From positions 68,356 through 132,355 of the forward strand of contig JAUJNT010000002.1 of the NCBI GenBank assembly GCA_030448005.1: 64,000 nt of DNA. Reading direction: 5' to 3'. This document shows positions 17,888-27,211 of the stretch, piece after piece. The first letter of the stretch is position 1; the number at the start of each line of letters is the position of its first letter. Under the pieces are notes generated by a model that saw only the letters and a program-made list of their open reading frames with translations, was not told the DNA's origin and did no database searches. The position numbers and the translations under genes were made by a program. Origin of the DNA: Thermoleophilaceae bacterium (GTDB taxonomy: Bacteria > Actinomycetota > Thermoleophilia > Solirubrobacterales > Thermoleophilaceae).

Positions 17888-18653
17888 GCTGCGGATCGCG
17901 ATGGAGCAGGTCCGCTACTCCACCATCTCCACGCTTCGCAACCCGGCCGCGGTCTTCTTCGGACTGATGCTCCCGGTGGTCTTCCTGCTGATCTTCGCGA
18001 CCATCTTCGGCAACGAGACGATCGAGGCCCGCGGCGGCATCAAGACGTCCACCTACTACGTGCCGGGGCTGGTGGCGCTGGGGATCGTGTCCACCACCTT
18101 CGTGAACCTCGCGATCACGCTCGTGGTCTTGCGCGAGAACAGGGTGCTGAAGCGCCTCCGGGGAACGCCCCTGCCGGTGCCCGCCTTCATCGCCGGGCGG
18201 GCGTCCAGCGCGTTTGGGATGGCGATCGCGCTCACGGTGGTGCTGCTCGCCGTCGGGCGGCTGGCCTACGGTGTCTCGCTGCCCGGCAACACGATCCCGG
18301 CCGTCGTTCTCGGCCTCCTCGTGGGGTCCGCGGCCTTCTGCTGCCTCGGCTTCGCGGTCTCGAGCCTGATCCCGAACGAGGACGCCGCGCCCGCGGTCAT
18401 CAACGCGATCGTGCTCCCGCTCTACTTCATCTCCGGTGTCTTCTTCCCCACCGACGATGCGCCGGCGTGGCTCAACAACCTCGCCTCGGTGTTCCCGATC
18501 AAGCACCTCGCGGAGGCGCTGCTGAACGCCTTTGAGCCCTCGACCACCGGCGCCGGGATCGAGTGGGTCGACCTCGCGGTCGTGGCCGCGTGGGGGCTGG
18601 CCGGCCTCGTCGTGGCCGCGCTGAGCTTCCGCTGGACGCCGAAGGGGGAGTGA
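17880..18653 (+). CDS. ABC-2 type permease, partner of the preceding ATPase
   Basis: 257 residues with six predicted membrane helices: FFGLMLPVVFLLIFATIFG, YVPGLVALGIVSTTF, SSAFGMAIALTVVLLAV, IPAVVLGLLVGSAAFC, VINAIVLPLYFISGVFF and a last one near 225-245. ENRVLKRLRGTPLP is the conserved cytoplasmic loop of ABC-2 exporters, and NNLASVFPIKHLAEALL precedes the last helix. Overlap with the ATPase gene shows they form one unit. Confidence 0.92.
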   Translation: MSELRIAMEQVRYSTISTLRNPAAVFFGLMLPVVFLLIFATIFGNETIEARGGIKTSTYYVPGLVALGIVSTTFVNLAITLVVLRENRVLKRLRGTPLPVPAFIAGRASSAFGMAIALTVVLLAVGRLAYGVSLPGNTIPAVVLGLLVGSAAFCCLGFAVSSLIPNEDAAPAVINAIVLPLYFISGVFFPTDDAPAWLNNLASVFPIKHLAEALLNAFEPSTTGAGIEWVDLAVVAAWGLAGLVVAALSFRWTPKGE

Positions 18654-18755
18654 GGCCCGGCAACCGGCGGCGGATCACCCTGCCGACGCTTCGGCTCCCA
18701 TAGCCGGTGCAATCCGGAACGGTGCGGGCGCCGGCGCCGGTCTCCCCCCTTGCGG

Positions 18756-21700
18756 CTACACGCTGAGGGTCAAGCGGCGCGGGCCCTGACGGAAGCCGAC
18801 CTCCACCAGAAGCGCCTCGTACGGCGAGCCGACGATCGGCTCGCCGTCGAATCGCTCGATGGCCAGGCGCCCTATACGTCCGCGCCGCACGTGGTCCGCC
18901 AGCGCTTCGAGCGCCTCGCCAAGCCACGGTGCGATCGCCCCGGTGGCCGCTCCGGCGGAGGTCGTACCCGCCGCTGCGCTCGGCTCGCGCAAGGCAAGGA
19001 GGCCCTTGCCGCCACGCTCCACGTAGAGCACGGGCTCCGCGTCCAGGGTCACGAGGTATGCCCCGGGCACGCGACTCGGCCTGCGCCGGTTGTCCGCCTC
19101 CCCGCGCTTGGGCCAGGGGAGCGTCGCGCCGAACGGGTTGGCCGGATCGGTGGCCGCCAGCACGAGCGGTCCCGCGGTCTCGCCGGCCCGCAGCCCCGCG
19201 CGCCGGGCCGTGCCCGTGGCTTTGACGCTGCGCAGCCGCTCGATCGCCGCGGGCAGTGCGAACTGCGCGCCGCCGAGGCCTTCCACGAAGTAGCCGCGTC
19301 GGGCGGTGCCCAGGGTCTCCAGGTTGGCGAGCTCCCCATAGACGGTGGAGAAGCCACCGGGGATGCCCTCGGCAAGGACCGTCTCACGCGTGATGATGCC
19401 GTGGCGCTCGAGCAGCAGCTCGCAGAGCGCCCGGGTACGCGGCCCGTGCGCCGGCGGATCGGCGAACAGCGCCGCCGTCAATGACCACCTGCCCTGCACG
19501 CGCGGCGCGCCGGGACGTCGGCGGCGCGCAAAGCGCCGGCCGGCATCACCCGCGCCGCGGGCCAAGGAGAGGCTCGGGGCACGCAGCGGGGCGAAGGCGT
19601 CGTTGGTGACTTCGCCCGCCCAGACCAGGTCCCACAACGCCTCCTGCAGCCTGTGCCCTTCAGGGTGCTCCGCGGGCTCCGGGCCGCCGGCGAGCGCAGC
19701 CGGCTCATCGGACGAGCGCGGCACGGACATGGTCACGTCGGCAAGAAGGTCGCTCCAGAACGACGCGCCGGCGGTCAGCCGGGTCCTGATGGCCTCGTGG
19801 AGCGGCCCTTCGGGGCGGTCCTGCCTGTTCGGCGGAGCACCGAGCCAGCGGGCGTCCTCGCGGAAGAGGAGCGCCACCTTGCCGGAGTTGCGCCCGAGCG
19901 AGCCGGCACCCACCCACACGAGCTCCCCGGCGGCGCACAGCTGGTCGATCCACGCGGGCGAGTAGGCGCCCGCCCTCCTCGGCAGCACGTCGCGCTCCCA
20001 CACCTCCGGGGCGAGCGCCACCCCTTGCAGCGGCACTAGCACCTCGCGCAGGCGGTCCACGCCCGCGCCGCCGGGGGGCGAGGCATCGACGCCCTGCCAC
20101 GCCGGCAGGAACCGGGCCAGCGCTTGCTGCTCGGCGGGCTCGACCTCCTTGCGCAGTGAGGCCAGCGACGCCCGGCGCAGCCGCCGCAGCACCTCGGCGT
20201 CGCACCACTCCCTCTCGGTGCCCCCGGGGCGCAGCTCACCACGCACGAGGATTCCCTCGCGCTCCATCTCACGCAGCACCGCCCCCGTGTCCACGAGGTA
20301 CCGGTCCGAGAGTGCGCGCGTGGTGAACGGGCCGTGCGTGCGCGCGTAACGGCGGACGATCCGCTCGAAGGGGTTATCGACAGCGGTGAGAAATGCGTCA
20401 GGTAGGCCACCCGGCGGCACCGCGCCGAAGGCGTCGCGGTAGACCCCGGCGTCCTCGGCGGCCAGGAAGCGGCCCTCGCCGCCGACTCGCATCTGGACGG
20501 CGCGGCGCTCCTTCTCGAGGTCGGCGAGCATGCGCTTGGCCGACACCTCGCCGAGGCAGCGAGCCTGAGCCTCGTCCACCGTGAGGTCGCCCACCGCGCG
20601 CAGCACGTCGTGCAGCGAGTCCGAGTTGGCCGCCCGCGTCCGGTCGCTTCGCCGCTGGAGGTCCGCCTCCACCTCCTCGAGGGCCACCGGGTCGATCAGC
20701 TCGCGCAGCTCCTCCTGTCCCAGCAGCTCGCGCAGCAGGTCGCGGTCCAGCGAGAGCGCCGCCGCGCGGCGCTCGGCGTTGGGCGTGTCGCCCTCGTACA
20801 TGTACGTGGCCACGTAGTCGAAGAGGAGCGAGGAGGCGAAGGGAGATGCCCTCTGGGTCTCGACCTCCACGAGCGAGAGCTCACGCGTGTGCAGCCCACG
20901 CAGCAGCTCCTGGAGGCCGGGCACGTCCAGCACATCGCGCAGGCACTCCCTGTAGGTCTCGAGCACGATCGGGAACTGCCCGTAGCCCTTGGCCACCTCG
21001 AGCAGCGACTGCGCCTTCAGGCGCTGCTGCCACAGCGGCGTGCGCCTGCCCGGGTAGGCCCTCGGCAAAAGGAGCGCGCGGGCGGCGTTCTCCCTGAAGC
21101 GCGCGCCGTAGAGGGCGCTCGACGAGAGCTCACGCACCACCATGTCCTCGACTGCGTCCGGCTCAACCAACACGAGCTCGGCGCCGGGCGGGGTACCCGC
21201 GTCCCCATGGGCATCCGCATCTGGCAGGTGCACGATGATCCCGTCGTCCGACCAGATCGCGTCGGACTCGAGGCCGAACTCGTCGCGGATGCGAGCCGAC
21301 AGGGCGAGCCCCCAGGCCGCGTGCACGCGCCCGCCGAAAGGTGAGAGCACGCACAGGCGCCAGTCGCCGATCTCGTCGCGGAAGCGCTCCACCACGATCG
21401 TGCGATCCGAGGGAACGACGCGCGTCGCCTCGCGCTGCTCGCGCAGGTAGCTCACGAGGTTGCTTGCCGCCCGCTCGTCGAGGGCGTAGTCCGCCGCGAG
21501 CTGCGCGGGCTCACGGTCGACCGCCCAGCGCGAGAACTCGCCGATCGCGCGACCCAGCTCGAGGGGCCTGCCCACGCCGTCCCCGCGCCAGAACGGGATG
21601 GCGCCCGGCGCGCCGGGCGCCGGGGTCACGATCACCCGGTCGCGGGTGATCTCCTCTATGCGCCAGGTGGAGGCGCCGAGCAGGAAGGTCTGCCCCGGAC

Positions 21701-23405
21701 GCGCCTCATAGACCATCTCCTCGTCGAGCTCTCCCACCCGCCGGCCGTCGGGCAGGTGCACGCCGTAGAGGCCGCGATCGGGGATCGTGCCCGCGTTTGT
21801 CACCGCCAGCTGAAGGGCTCCCCGGCGCGCCCGGATCGTGTCCTTCACGCGGTCCCAGACGATCCGCGGCCGCAGCTCGGCGAACTCGTCCGAGGGGTAG
21901 CGGCCGTCGAGCATGTCTAGCACGCTGTCGAGCAGCTCCCGCGACAGCTCCGCATAGGGGTAGGCGCGCCGCACCAGCTCGTGCAGCTCGGGGACCGCCC
22001 AGTCATCGCCGGTGGCCACCATCGCCACGATCTGCTGGGCGAGCACGTCGAGCGGGTTGCGCGGGACCACGGTCGACTCGATCTCACCTGCGTGCATCCG
22101 CTCGGCCACCACCGCGCACTCGAGCAGGTCCGCCCGGAACTTGGGGAAGATGCGCCCCTTCGATACGTCGCCCACGTTGTGCCCGGCTCGGCCGATGCGC
22201 TGGAGGCCCGCCGTCACGGACTTCGGCGACTCCACCTGGACGACGAGGTCGACGGCGCCCATGTCGATCCCCAGCTCGAGCGAGGAGGTGGCCACCAGGC
22301 AGGGAAGCTCCCCCGACTTCAGCAGATCCTCGACCACCAGCCGCTCCTCGCGGGCAAGCGAGCCGTGATGGGCGCGCGCGATGATCGGGGGAGAGTGATC
22401 GGTGCGGTGCTCGCCGGATCGACGATCCGGCTGCGCTCCTCCCGCGGCGGCGTGCTCCTCGATGCGGTCGGCCGCCAGCTCGTTCAGGCGCATCGCCAGG
22501 CGCTCGGCGCCGCGGCGCGCGTTCACGAAGATGATCGTGGAGCGGTGGCTCTGAACGAGGTCGAGCAGCTCGGGGTAGATGGCGGGCCAGATCGAGCGGC
22601 GGGTGGCGGAGCTGTCCTCGACCGTCTCGAGCGCCTCGGGCGCCACGCCGCCGTCCGGCTCGCGCATGTCCTCCACCGGCACGTGGATCTTTAGGTCGAG
22701 CGGCTTGCGCACGCCCGTGTCCACGACCCGGCACGCCCGCCCGGCCCCCACGAGGAAGCGCCCGACCTCCTCGAGCGGCCGCTGGGTGGCCGACAGACCG
22801 ATCCGCTGGACGGGGTGCTCCGAAAGGTGCTCCAGGCGCTCGAGCGTGAGCGCCAGATGTGCGCCCCGCTTCGTGCGCGCCACCGCGTGAATCTCGTCAA
22901 CGATCGCCCACTCCACGCAGGTGAGGATCTCCCGCGCCCTCGAGGTGAGCATCAGGTAGAGCGACTCGGGCGTCGTGATCAGCACGTCCGGCGGCTTGCG
23001 CAGCATCGCCTGGCGCTCCTTCTGCGGCGTGTCGCCGGTGCGGATGGCCACGGTGATGTCACTGCCGGGGGTGTCTCCAGAGGGGGCCACCCCACCGCCG
23101 GCGATTCCCTTCAGCGGCGCGCGGAGGTTCTTCTCGACGTCATACGAAAGTGCCTTGAGCGGCGAGATGTAGACGAGTCGCGTGTGTCGCTCGCCCTCCG
23201 GAAGCGGGTTGGCGGCCAGGCGGTCGAGCCCCCAGAGGAACGCGGCAAGCGTCTTCCCTGATCCGGTCGGAGCCGAAACGAGCACGTGCTCGCCGCCCGC
23301 AATGGCAGGCCAGGCCTTGGCCTGGGCCTCGGTGGGACGCTCGAAGGAGCGGGTGAACCAGTCACGGACCTGCCCGGTGAAGGAGAGGAGGGGATCCGGA
23401 CTCAT
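18756..23405 (-). CDS. lhr: Lhr-family large helicase
   Basis: 1549 residues, the usual size for bacterial Lhr. Start at ATG 23405: motif Q and motif I follow at once (RPTEAQAKAWPAI, APTGSGKT at 45-52). Motif II is DEIH, motif III LSATQRPLEEV, and motifs V/VI are SSLELGIDMGAVD and QRIGRAGH. Then come the winged-helix and beta-barrel domains and the large C-terminal domain, which in E. coli Lhr is linked to uracil-DNA repair. It translocates 3'-5' on ssDNA. Residues about 321-336 (GGAQPDRRSGEHRTD), between motifs III and IV, are encoded by a dispersed palindromic element. The region 22398-22444 is almost identical to non-coding DNA at 36911-36957. The insertion falls in a linker that varies in length among relatives, so it probably does not abolish activity. 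Divergent from the SGNH lipoprotein gene by 28 bp. Confidence 0.95.
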   Translation of the reverse strand: MSPDPLLSFTGQVRDWFTRSFERPTEAQAKAWPAIAGGEHVLVSAPTGSGKTLAAFLWGLDRLAANPLPEGERHTRLVYISPLKALSYDVEKNLRAPLKGIAGGGVAPSGDTPGSDITVAIRTGDTPQKERQAMLRKPPDVLITTPESLYLMLTSRAREILTCVEWAIVDEIHAVARTKRGAHLALTLERLEHLSEHPVQRIGLSATQRPLEEVGRFLVGAGRACRVVDTGVRKPLDLKIHVPVEDMREPDGGVAPEALETVEDSSATRRSIWPAIYPELLDLVQSHRSTIIFVNARRGAERLAMRLNELAADRIEEHAAAGGAQPDRRSGEHRTDHSPPIIARAHHGSLAREERLVVEDLLKSGELPCLVATSSLELGIDMGAVDLVVQVESPKSVTAGLQRIGRAGHNVGDVSKGRIFPKFRADLLECAVVAERMHAGEIESTVVPRNPLDVLAQQIVAMVATGDDWAVPELHELVRRAYPYAELSRELLDSVLDMLDGRYPSDEFAELRPRIVWDRVKDTIRARRGALQLAVTNAGTIPDRGLYGVHLPDGRRVGELDEEMVYEARPGQTFLLGASTWRIEEITRDRVIVTPAPGAPGAIPFWRGDGVGRPLELGRAIGEFSRWAVDREPAQLAADYALDERAASNLVSYLREQREATRVVPSDRTIVVERFRDEIGDWRLCVLSPFGGRVHAAWGLALSARIRDEFGLESDAIWSDDGIIVHLPDADAHGDAGTPPGAELVLVEPDAVEDMVVRELSSSALYGARFRENAARALLLPRAYPGRRTPLWQQRLKAQSLLEVAKGYGQFPIVLETYRECLRDVLDVPGLQELLRGLHTRELSLVEVETQRASPFASSLLFDYVATYMYEGDTPNAERRAAALSLDRDLLRELLGQEELRELIDPVALEEVEADLQRRSDRTRAANSDSLHDVLRAVGDLTVDEAQARCLGEVSAKRMLADLEKERRAVQMRVGGEGRFLAAEDAGVYRDAFGAVPPGGLPDAFLTAVDNPFERIVRRYARTHGPFTTRALSDRYLVDTGAVLREMEREGILVRGELRPGGTEREWCDAEVLRRLRRASLASLRKEVEPAEQQALARFLPAWQGVDASPPGGAGVDRLREVLVPLQGVALAPEVWERDVLPRRAGAYSPAWIDQLCAAGELVWVGAGSLGRNSGKVALLFREDARWLGAPPNRQDRPEGPLHEAIRTRLTAGASFWSDLLADVTMSVPRSSDEPAALAGGPEPAEHPEGHRLQEALWDLVWAGEVTNDAFAPLRAPSLSLARGAGDAGRRFARRRRPGAPRVQGRWSLTAALFADPPAHGPRTRALCELLLERHGIITRETVLAEGIPGGFSTVYGELANLETLGTARRGYFVEGLGGAQFALPAAIERLRSVKATGTARRAGLRAGETAGPLVLAATDPANPFGATLPWPKRGEADNRRRPSRVPGAYLVTLDAEPVLYVERGGKGLLALREPSAAAGTTSAGAATGAIAPWLGEALEALADHVRRGRIGRLAIERFDGEPIVGSPYEALLVEVGFRQGPRRLTLSV
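22398..22444 (-). repeat. Dispersed palindromic element inside the lhr coding region
   Basis: On the minus strand it begins CGGGAGGAGCGCA, has a stem-loop GCCGGATC-GTC-GATCCGGC, and ends GAGCACCGCACCGAT. It is read in frame by lhr. 45 of 47 bases match the copy at 36911-36957; the two differences sit opposite each other in the stem and keep it paired. Confidence 0.85.
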
Positions 23406-23433
23406 GCGACACGCCAGCGTACCGCCCGCGAAG

Positions 23434-24144
23434 ATGTCCGTGGTGCGCCCGTTTGCCCTCGCCATCGCCCTCTGCCTCGCCGCGCTCGCGATGGCGGGGT
23501 GCGGCGAAGAGGAGACCGCCGAGGAGCCGCGCCTCCGCGGCGCGGCGCCTGGGCAGCCCACCCGGACCGTGGTGGCCGCCCTCGGGGACTCGATCACCGC
23601 AGGCTCGCCGGCCTGGGACCCGGATCCGGGTGCTCGCCGGCCCATCGGTGAGGCCGTCGACCCGGAGAGCCAGTACGAGTACTGGGCGCAGTTGCGTTTG
23701 AGGGGCACGAGGTTCCGCAACTGCGGCGTCCCCGGCGAGCGCACGGACGAGATCGCCCAGCGGCTTGAGCGGTGCGCCAAGGGGGCCGACGTCCTCTTGA
23801 TCCAGGGCGGGATCAACGACATCGCCCAGATGCGCGAGGTCGCATCCGCCGCCGGCGACCTCCGGGGGATGGTCAAGCGCGGGAAGAGCCTGGGGCTGCG
23901 AGTAGCGCTCGTCGAGGTCCTCCCCTGGAACAACGGCTACCCCGCGGCGGCCGCACCAATCCGGGAGCTCAACCGGCTGATCAGGGGAATCGGCCGAGAG
24001 GAGAACGCCCCCGTCCTTCCCTGGTACCGGCGACTCGAGGACCCGGGCGCGCCCGGGCGTATGAAGCCCGAGTGGACCGCCGACGGCGACCACCCTTCGG
24101 TCGAGGGCTACCGCCGCCTCGCCGACGTGGTCAGGCTGCCCTGA
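23434..24144 (+). CDS. SGNH/GDSL-hydrolase lipoprotein
   Basis: 236 residues. MSVVRPFALAIALCLAALA with lipobox AMAGC marks a lipoprotein anchored outside the membrane. The catalytic blocks are block I ALGDSITAG, block III GGINDIAQ (Asn) and block V DGDHPSVEGY (Asp/His). This is the layout of TesA-like lysophospholipase/esterases. The acyl or acetyl substrate is unknown. ATG 23434 is chosen because it starts the lipoprotein signal; an ATG at 23404 would add ten residues. The FkbM gene follows within 3 bp, so they are likely cotranscribed. Confidence 0.88.
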   Translation: MSVVRPFALAIALCLAALAMAGCGEEETAEEPRLRGAAPGQPTRTVVAALGDSITAGSPAWDPDPGARRPIGEAVDPESQYEYWAQLRLRGTRFRNCGVPGERTDEIAQRLERCAKGADVLLIQGGINDIAQMREVASAAGDLRGMVKRGKSLGLRVALVEVLPWNNGYPAAAAPIRELNRLIRGIGREENAPVLPWYRRLEDPGAPGRMKPEWTADGDHPSVEGYRRLADVVRLP

Positions 24145-24146
24145 CC

Positions 24147-24983
24147 TTGGCCGGCCTTCGCTCCCGGGCCTTCAAGGCTCTCATCCGCTACGGCGGCTGG
24201 CCGCCCACAGCCAGGACGCTCGAGCGCGTTCGCAACATCGCCACCTACGCGTTGGGGGCTGGAACGGCCTCCCTCCACGTGGAGCAGAGCGGCGAGGGGG
24301 CCCTGCTGCGTCGGCTGGCCACACATTGGACCGACCGAGAGGTCACGGTGGTGGACGTTGGCGCACATACCGGGGAATACGCCATCGCGGCACGCTCTGC
24401 GTTCGGCGACGGGGCCATCCTTTATTGCTTCGAGCCCAACCCCGAGACCTTCGCCCTGCTCGAGGCCCGGGTGGGCGCGCACGAGCGCACCCGCTGTCAC
24501 CCCTTCGCGCTCGGTGACCAGTGCGGCGTTGCGAGCCTCTTCAGCCGGGAGGCCTCATCGGCGTTCACCTCGTTGCACGCCGCCACCTTCTCCCTGGGCG
24601 GTCACCAGATCACACGCGTGGACGAGGTGGAGGTCAGGACCCTCGACGAGCTCGCCGGGCCACTCGGACTCCGGAATGTCGACCTGCTCAAGGTGGACGT
24701 CGAGGGGCATGAGCTCGCCGTGTTGAAGGGCGCTCGCCGATTGCTCGATGCCGGGGCGCTCAGCGTGGTCCAGTTCGAGTTCGGCGAGCGCAACCTGGCC
24801 TCGCGCTCGTTTCTGCTCGACTTCTTCGAGCTCCTCGGGCCGGGGTTCGACTTCTTCCGCGTCACCCCGTTCGGCCTTCGACCGCTCGTGTACCGCCCCG
24901 CCGAGGAGGTCTTCGTGCTAGAGGCCAACTACCTCGCGGTCTCAGGTGAGCTGCGCCGACTGCTGGACGGCCACCCCCACTAG
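24147..24983 (+). CDS. FkbM-family methyltransferase
   Basis: 278 residues from a TTG just after the SGNH stop; no ATG lies near. SAM motif I is VTVVDVGAHTGEYA, then YCFEPNPETFALL, VEVRTLDEL and the family's VDLLKVDVEGHELAVLKGA. FkbM enzymes O-methylate sugars or secondary metabolites. Being downstream of an extracellular esterase, it may act on an envelope glycan or lipid, but this is a guess. It ends in a 4-bp convergent overlap with the UDG gene. Confidence 0.88.
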   Translation: MAGLRSRAFKALIRYGGWPPTARTLERVRNIATYALGAGTASLHVEQSGEGALLRRLATHWTDREVTVVDVGAHTGEYAIAARSAFGDGAILYCFEPNPETFALLEARVGAHERTRCHPFALGDQCGVASLFSREASSAFTSLHAATFSLGGHQITRVDEVEVRTLDELAGPLGLRNVDLLKVDVEGHELAVLKGARRLLDAGALSVVQFEFGERNLASRSFLLDFFELLGPGFDFFRVTPFGLRPLVYRPAEEVFVLEANYLAVSGELRRLLDGHPH

Positions 24984-25681
24984 CGGGGGAGCCCGGCTAC
25001 CGCCCGCGCCCGCTCGAGCACCGCGTCGGTCATCTCCACCGTCAGGCGCCCGGTGAAGGTGTTCTGCTGGCTGGGGTGATAGCAGCCGAGCAGCAGGCGG
25101 CCTTGGGGCAGCGCGTGCTCAGCGGCGTGCCCGAAGCGCGGCCGCGGACGGGCGGCGGGGTCGAGCAGTCTCAGCGCGGCGTCCCAGGCAAATCCGCCGA
25201 GGCACACGATCGCCTTCACCGTGGGCATGAGCTCGAGCTCCTCGGCCGCGTAGGGAAGGCAGTTGTCGCGCTCGGCGGGAAGCGGCTTGTTGGCGGGCGG
25301 CGCACAGCGCACCGCGGCTGCCAGCCAAGCTCCCTCCAGGCGGAGGCCGTCGCCACGGCGCACCGACTGCGGCTGGTTTGCGAATCCCGTGCGGTGAAGC
25401 GCTGCGAACAGCCAGTCAGCCGAGCGGTCGCCGGTGAAGATGCGCCCCGTGCGGTTGCCGCCGTGGGCGGCGGGCGCGAGACCCAGCACGTAGACGCGTG
25501 CGGCGGGATCGCCGAAGCCCGAGATGGGCCTGCCCCAGTACTCCTCGTCGCGGAAGGCGGCCCGCTTCTCGCGGGCAACGCGCTCGCGCCACTCCACCAG
25601 CCGCGGGCAGCGGCGGCAGACCTCCACCCGCCGCTCGAGCGCCGCTAGGCCTTCAGCTTGCGCCCGCTGCTGAACAGCCAT
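24980..25681 (-). CDS. Family-5 uracil-DNA glycosylase (UdgB type)
   Basis: 233 residues. The family-5 motif GLAPAAHGGNRTGR (67-80) and the second motif CYHPSQQNTFTGRL are present. C22 and C25 (CRRCPRL) and later Cys in CAPPANKP and NC could bind the Fe-S cluster typical of the group. It removes uracil, and in relatives hypoxanthine, from DNA. The ATG at 25681 overlaps the end of the upstream permease gene by 37 bp, so it is probably translated from the ABC transcript. Confidence 0.92.
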   Translation of the reverse strand: MAVQQRAQAEGLAALERRVEVCRRCPRLVEWRERVAREKRAAFRDEEYWGRPISGFGDPAARVYVLGLAPAAHGGNRTGRIFTGDRSADWLFAALHRTGFANQPQSVRRGDGLRLEGAWLAAAVRCAPPANKPLPAERDNCLPYAAEELELMPTVKAIVCLGGFAWDAALRLLDPAARPRPRFGHAAEHALPQGRLLLGCYHPSQQNTFTGRLTVEMTDAVLERARAVAGLPR

Positions 25682-26409
25682 TGCGCCCACAGGTAAGCTG
25701 GGACGGCCAGCGCGGCGGTGACGCCGAGCGCAAGCCAGATGCTCACGTCGCTCTCGCCGAGGAAGCCGAACCGGATGGCCTGCACGAGGTAGAAGAGGGG
25801 GTTGAAGTGGGAGATCTCCTCCCACGGCGAGGGCAGCAGATCGATCGAGTAGAAGACGCCGCCGACGAAGGCAAGCGGCAGGATCACGATGTTGGCGATG
25901 AAGGTGGTGTGGTCCCAGCTGTCGGCGAAGATGCCCACCACCGTGCCGAGCGAGGCGAACAGCACCAGCCCCAGCGATACGGCCGCGATCAGGGCGACGG
26001 GCCGCTCCACCGGCACGGCGATCAGGGCGACGGCCAGCGCGAACAGCGCCAGCCCGATCGTGAAGGCGCGATAGAGGCCTCCGATCAGGAAACCGAGGGT
26101 CATCTGCCACGGGTGCATCGGCGAGGACAGGATGTCGTTCAGGTAGCGGTCATACCGGGCCTGGAAGATCGTCGAGGCGTTGTTGGCATAGGCGGCCTGC
26201 ACCATCGCCATCGTGATCAGCCCCGGCACGATGAAGACGTCGTACTCGACGGTGCCCACGTTCCTGATCCTGTCTCCAAGCGAGAGCCCGAAGACGAGGA
26301 TGAAGAGGATGGACGAGACCACGGGCGCCAGGATTGTCTGGGTCCAGAGCTTCGACACGCGCAGCGTCTCGCGCCGCGCCAGCCAGAGGAGCCCGCGGTA
26401 GCCGGTCAA
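25645..26409 (-). CDS. ABC-2 type permease of the second exporter
   Basis: 254 residues from a TTG overlapping the ATPase stop by 4 bp (TTGA). Six membrane helices are visible, for example TILAPVVSSILFILVFGLSL, VPGLITMAMVQAAY and LIAAVSLGLVLFASLGTVVG. The DRYLNDILSSPMHPWQ loop and LAFVGGVFYSIDLLP before the last helices are typical of the NodJ/DrrB branch. Substrate unknown; the adjoining dTDP-sugar genes make a glycoconjugate possible. Confidence 0.9.
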   Translation of the reverse strand: MTGYRGLLWLARRETLRVSKLWTQTILAPVVSSILFILVFGLSLGDRIRNVGTVEYDVFIVPGLITMAMVQAAYANNASTIFQARYDRYLNDILSSPMHPWQMTLGFLIGGLYRAFTIGLALFALAVALIAVPVERPVALIAAVSLGLVLFASLGTVVGIFADSWDHTTFIANIVILPLAFVGGVFYSIDLLPSPWEEISHFNPLFYLVQAIRFGFLGESDVSIWLALGVTAALAVPAYLWAQWLFSSGRKLKA

Positions 26410-27197
26410 CCCGCCATCGCCTTCACGTAGACGCCCTGAAGGGTGTCGGCGCCGAAGTGCCGGCGCAGGCCGTCGGCGGAGTCGCGCGCGATCAGCCGCC
26501 CGCCGCGGATGAGCGCTATCTCCTCGCAGAGCACCTCGGCCTCCTCGAGGTAGTGCGTGGTCAGCAGGATCGTCGTCCCGTCGGCGTGCAGCCTCCGGAT
26601 GGTCGACCAAAGCTCCTGGCGCAGCTCGAAGTCGACCCCCGCGGTGGGCTCGTCGAGAATGATGAGGCGGGGCCGGTGCATGAGCGCGCGCGCCAGCAGC
26701 AGCCGGCGGCGCTGCCCGCCGGAGAGCTTCGGCGCGACCACGCCCGCCTTCGCGCCCAGCTCGAAGAGGTCGATCATCTCGTCGGCCCGCCCTTCTGCGT
26801 CGGCGCGCTCCATGCCGAAGTAGCCCCCGTGGTAGAGCAGGGTCTCGCGCACGGTGAGGAACCGGTCGAGGTTGATGTCCTGCTCGGCCAGCCCGATCCA
26901 GCGCCGCGTCCGCAGCGAGCTGGTGGGCTCGCCGAATACCAGCACCTCGCCGGCGGTGATGCGGATGAGGTTGCACACCGCGCTGATCAGCGTCGTCTTC
27001 CCCGCCCCGTTGGGCCCGAGCAGCCCGAAGAAGGCGCCGTCGGGCACCGAGAGGTCGAACCGCTCGACACCGAGCGTGCCGTCGTCGTAGCGCTTGGTCA
27101 AGCCGCGCAGCTCGAGCGCTGGAGGATCGCCGCGGAACACCTCGATGAGGCTACTCGGGGCGCCTCGCGGGCTCCGCCGGCGGAGCCCGACAGCCAT
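26406..27197 (-). CDS. ABC transporter ATP-binding protein of the second exporter
   Basis: 263 residues if started at ATG 27197. Walker A LGPNGAGKTT, Q-loop LAEQDINLD, signature LSGGQRRR, Walker B LIILDEPTAGVD and switch H in TTHYLEEAEVL are intact. The first 19 codons contain a 22-bp perfect palindrome and are not family-like, so the GTG at 27140 (VFRGDPPALELRGL) may be the true start. Follows rmlB by 14 bp and is coupled to its permease. Confidence 0.9.
   Translation of the reverse strand: MAVGLRRRSPRGAPSSLIEVFRGDPPALELRGLTKRYDDGTLGVERFDLSVPDGAFFGLLGPNGAGKTTLISAVCNLIRITAGEVLVFGEPTSSLRTRRWIGLAEQDINLDRFLTVRETLLYHGGYFGMERADAEGRADEMIDLFELGAKAGVVAPKLSGGQRRRLLLARALMHRPRLIILDEPTAGVDFELRQELWSTIRRLHADGTTILLTTHYLEEAEVLCEEIALIRGGRLIARDSADGLRRHFGADTLQGVYVKAMAG
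27168..27189. repeat. 22-bp perfect palindrome at the start of the ABC ATPase gene
   Basis: CGGGCTCCGCCGGCGGAGCCCG equals its own reverse complement. It lies 23 bp after the rmlB stop (leftward) and inside the first ten codons of the annotated ATPase start. It could be an rmlB terminator or attenuator, with the ATPase beginning further in. Confidence 0.7.
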
Positions 27198-27211
27198 TGG
27201 GGCCCCGGCTC

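Noticed and set aside
19676-19712. Further copy of the palindromic element (GCGAGCGCAGCCGG)
   Set aside because: Only a 12-base core matches and the stem and distal part are absent; it is ordinary lhr coding sequence.
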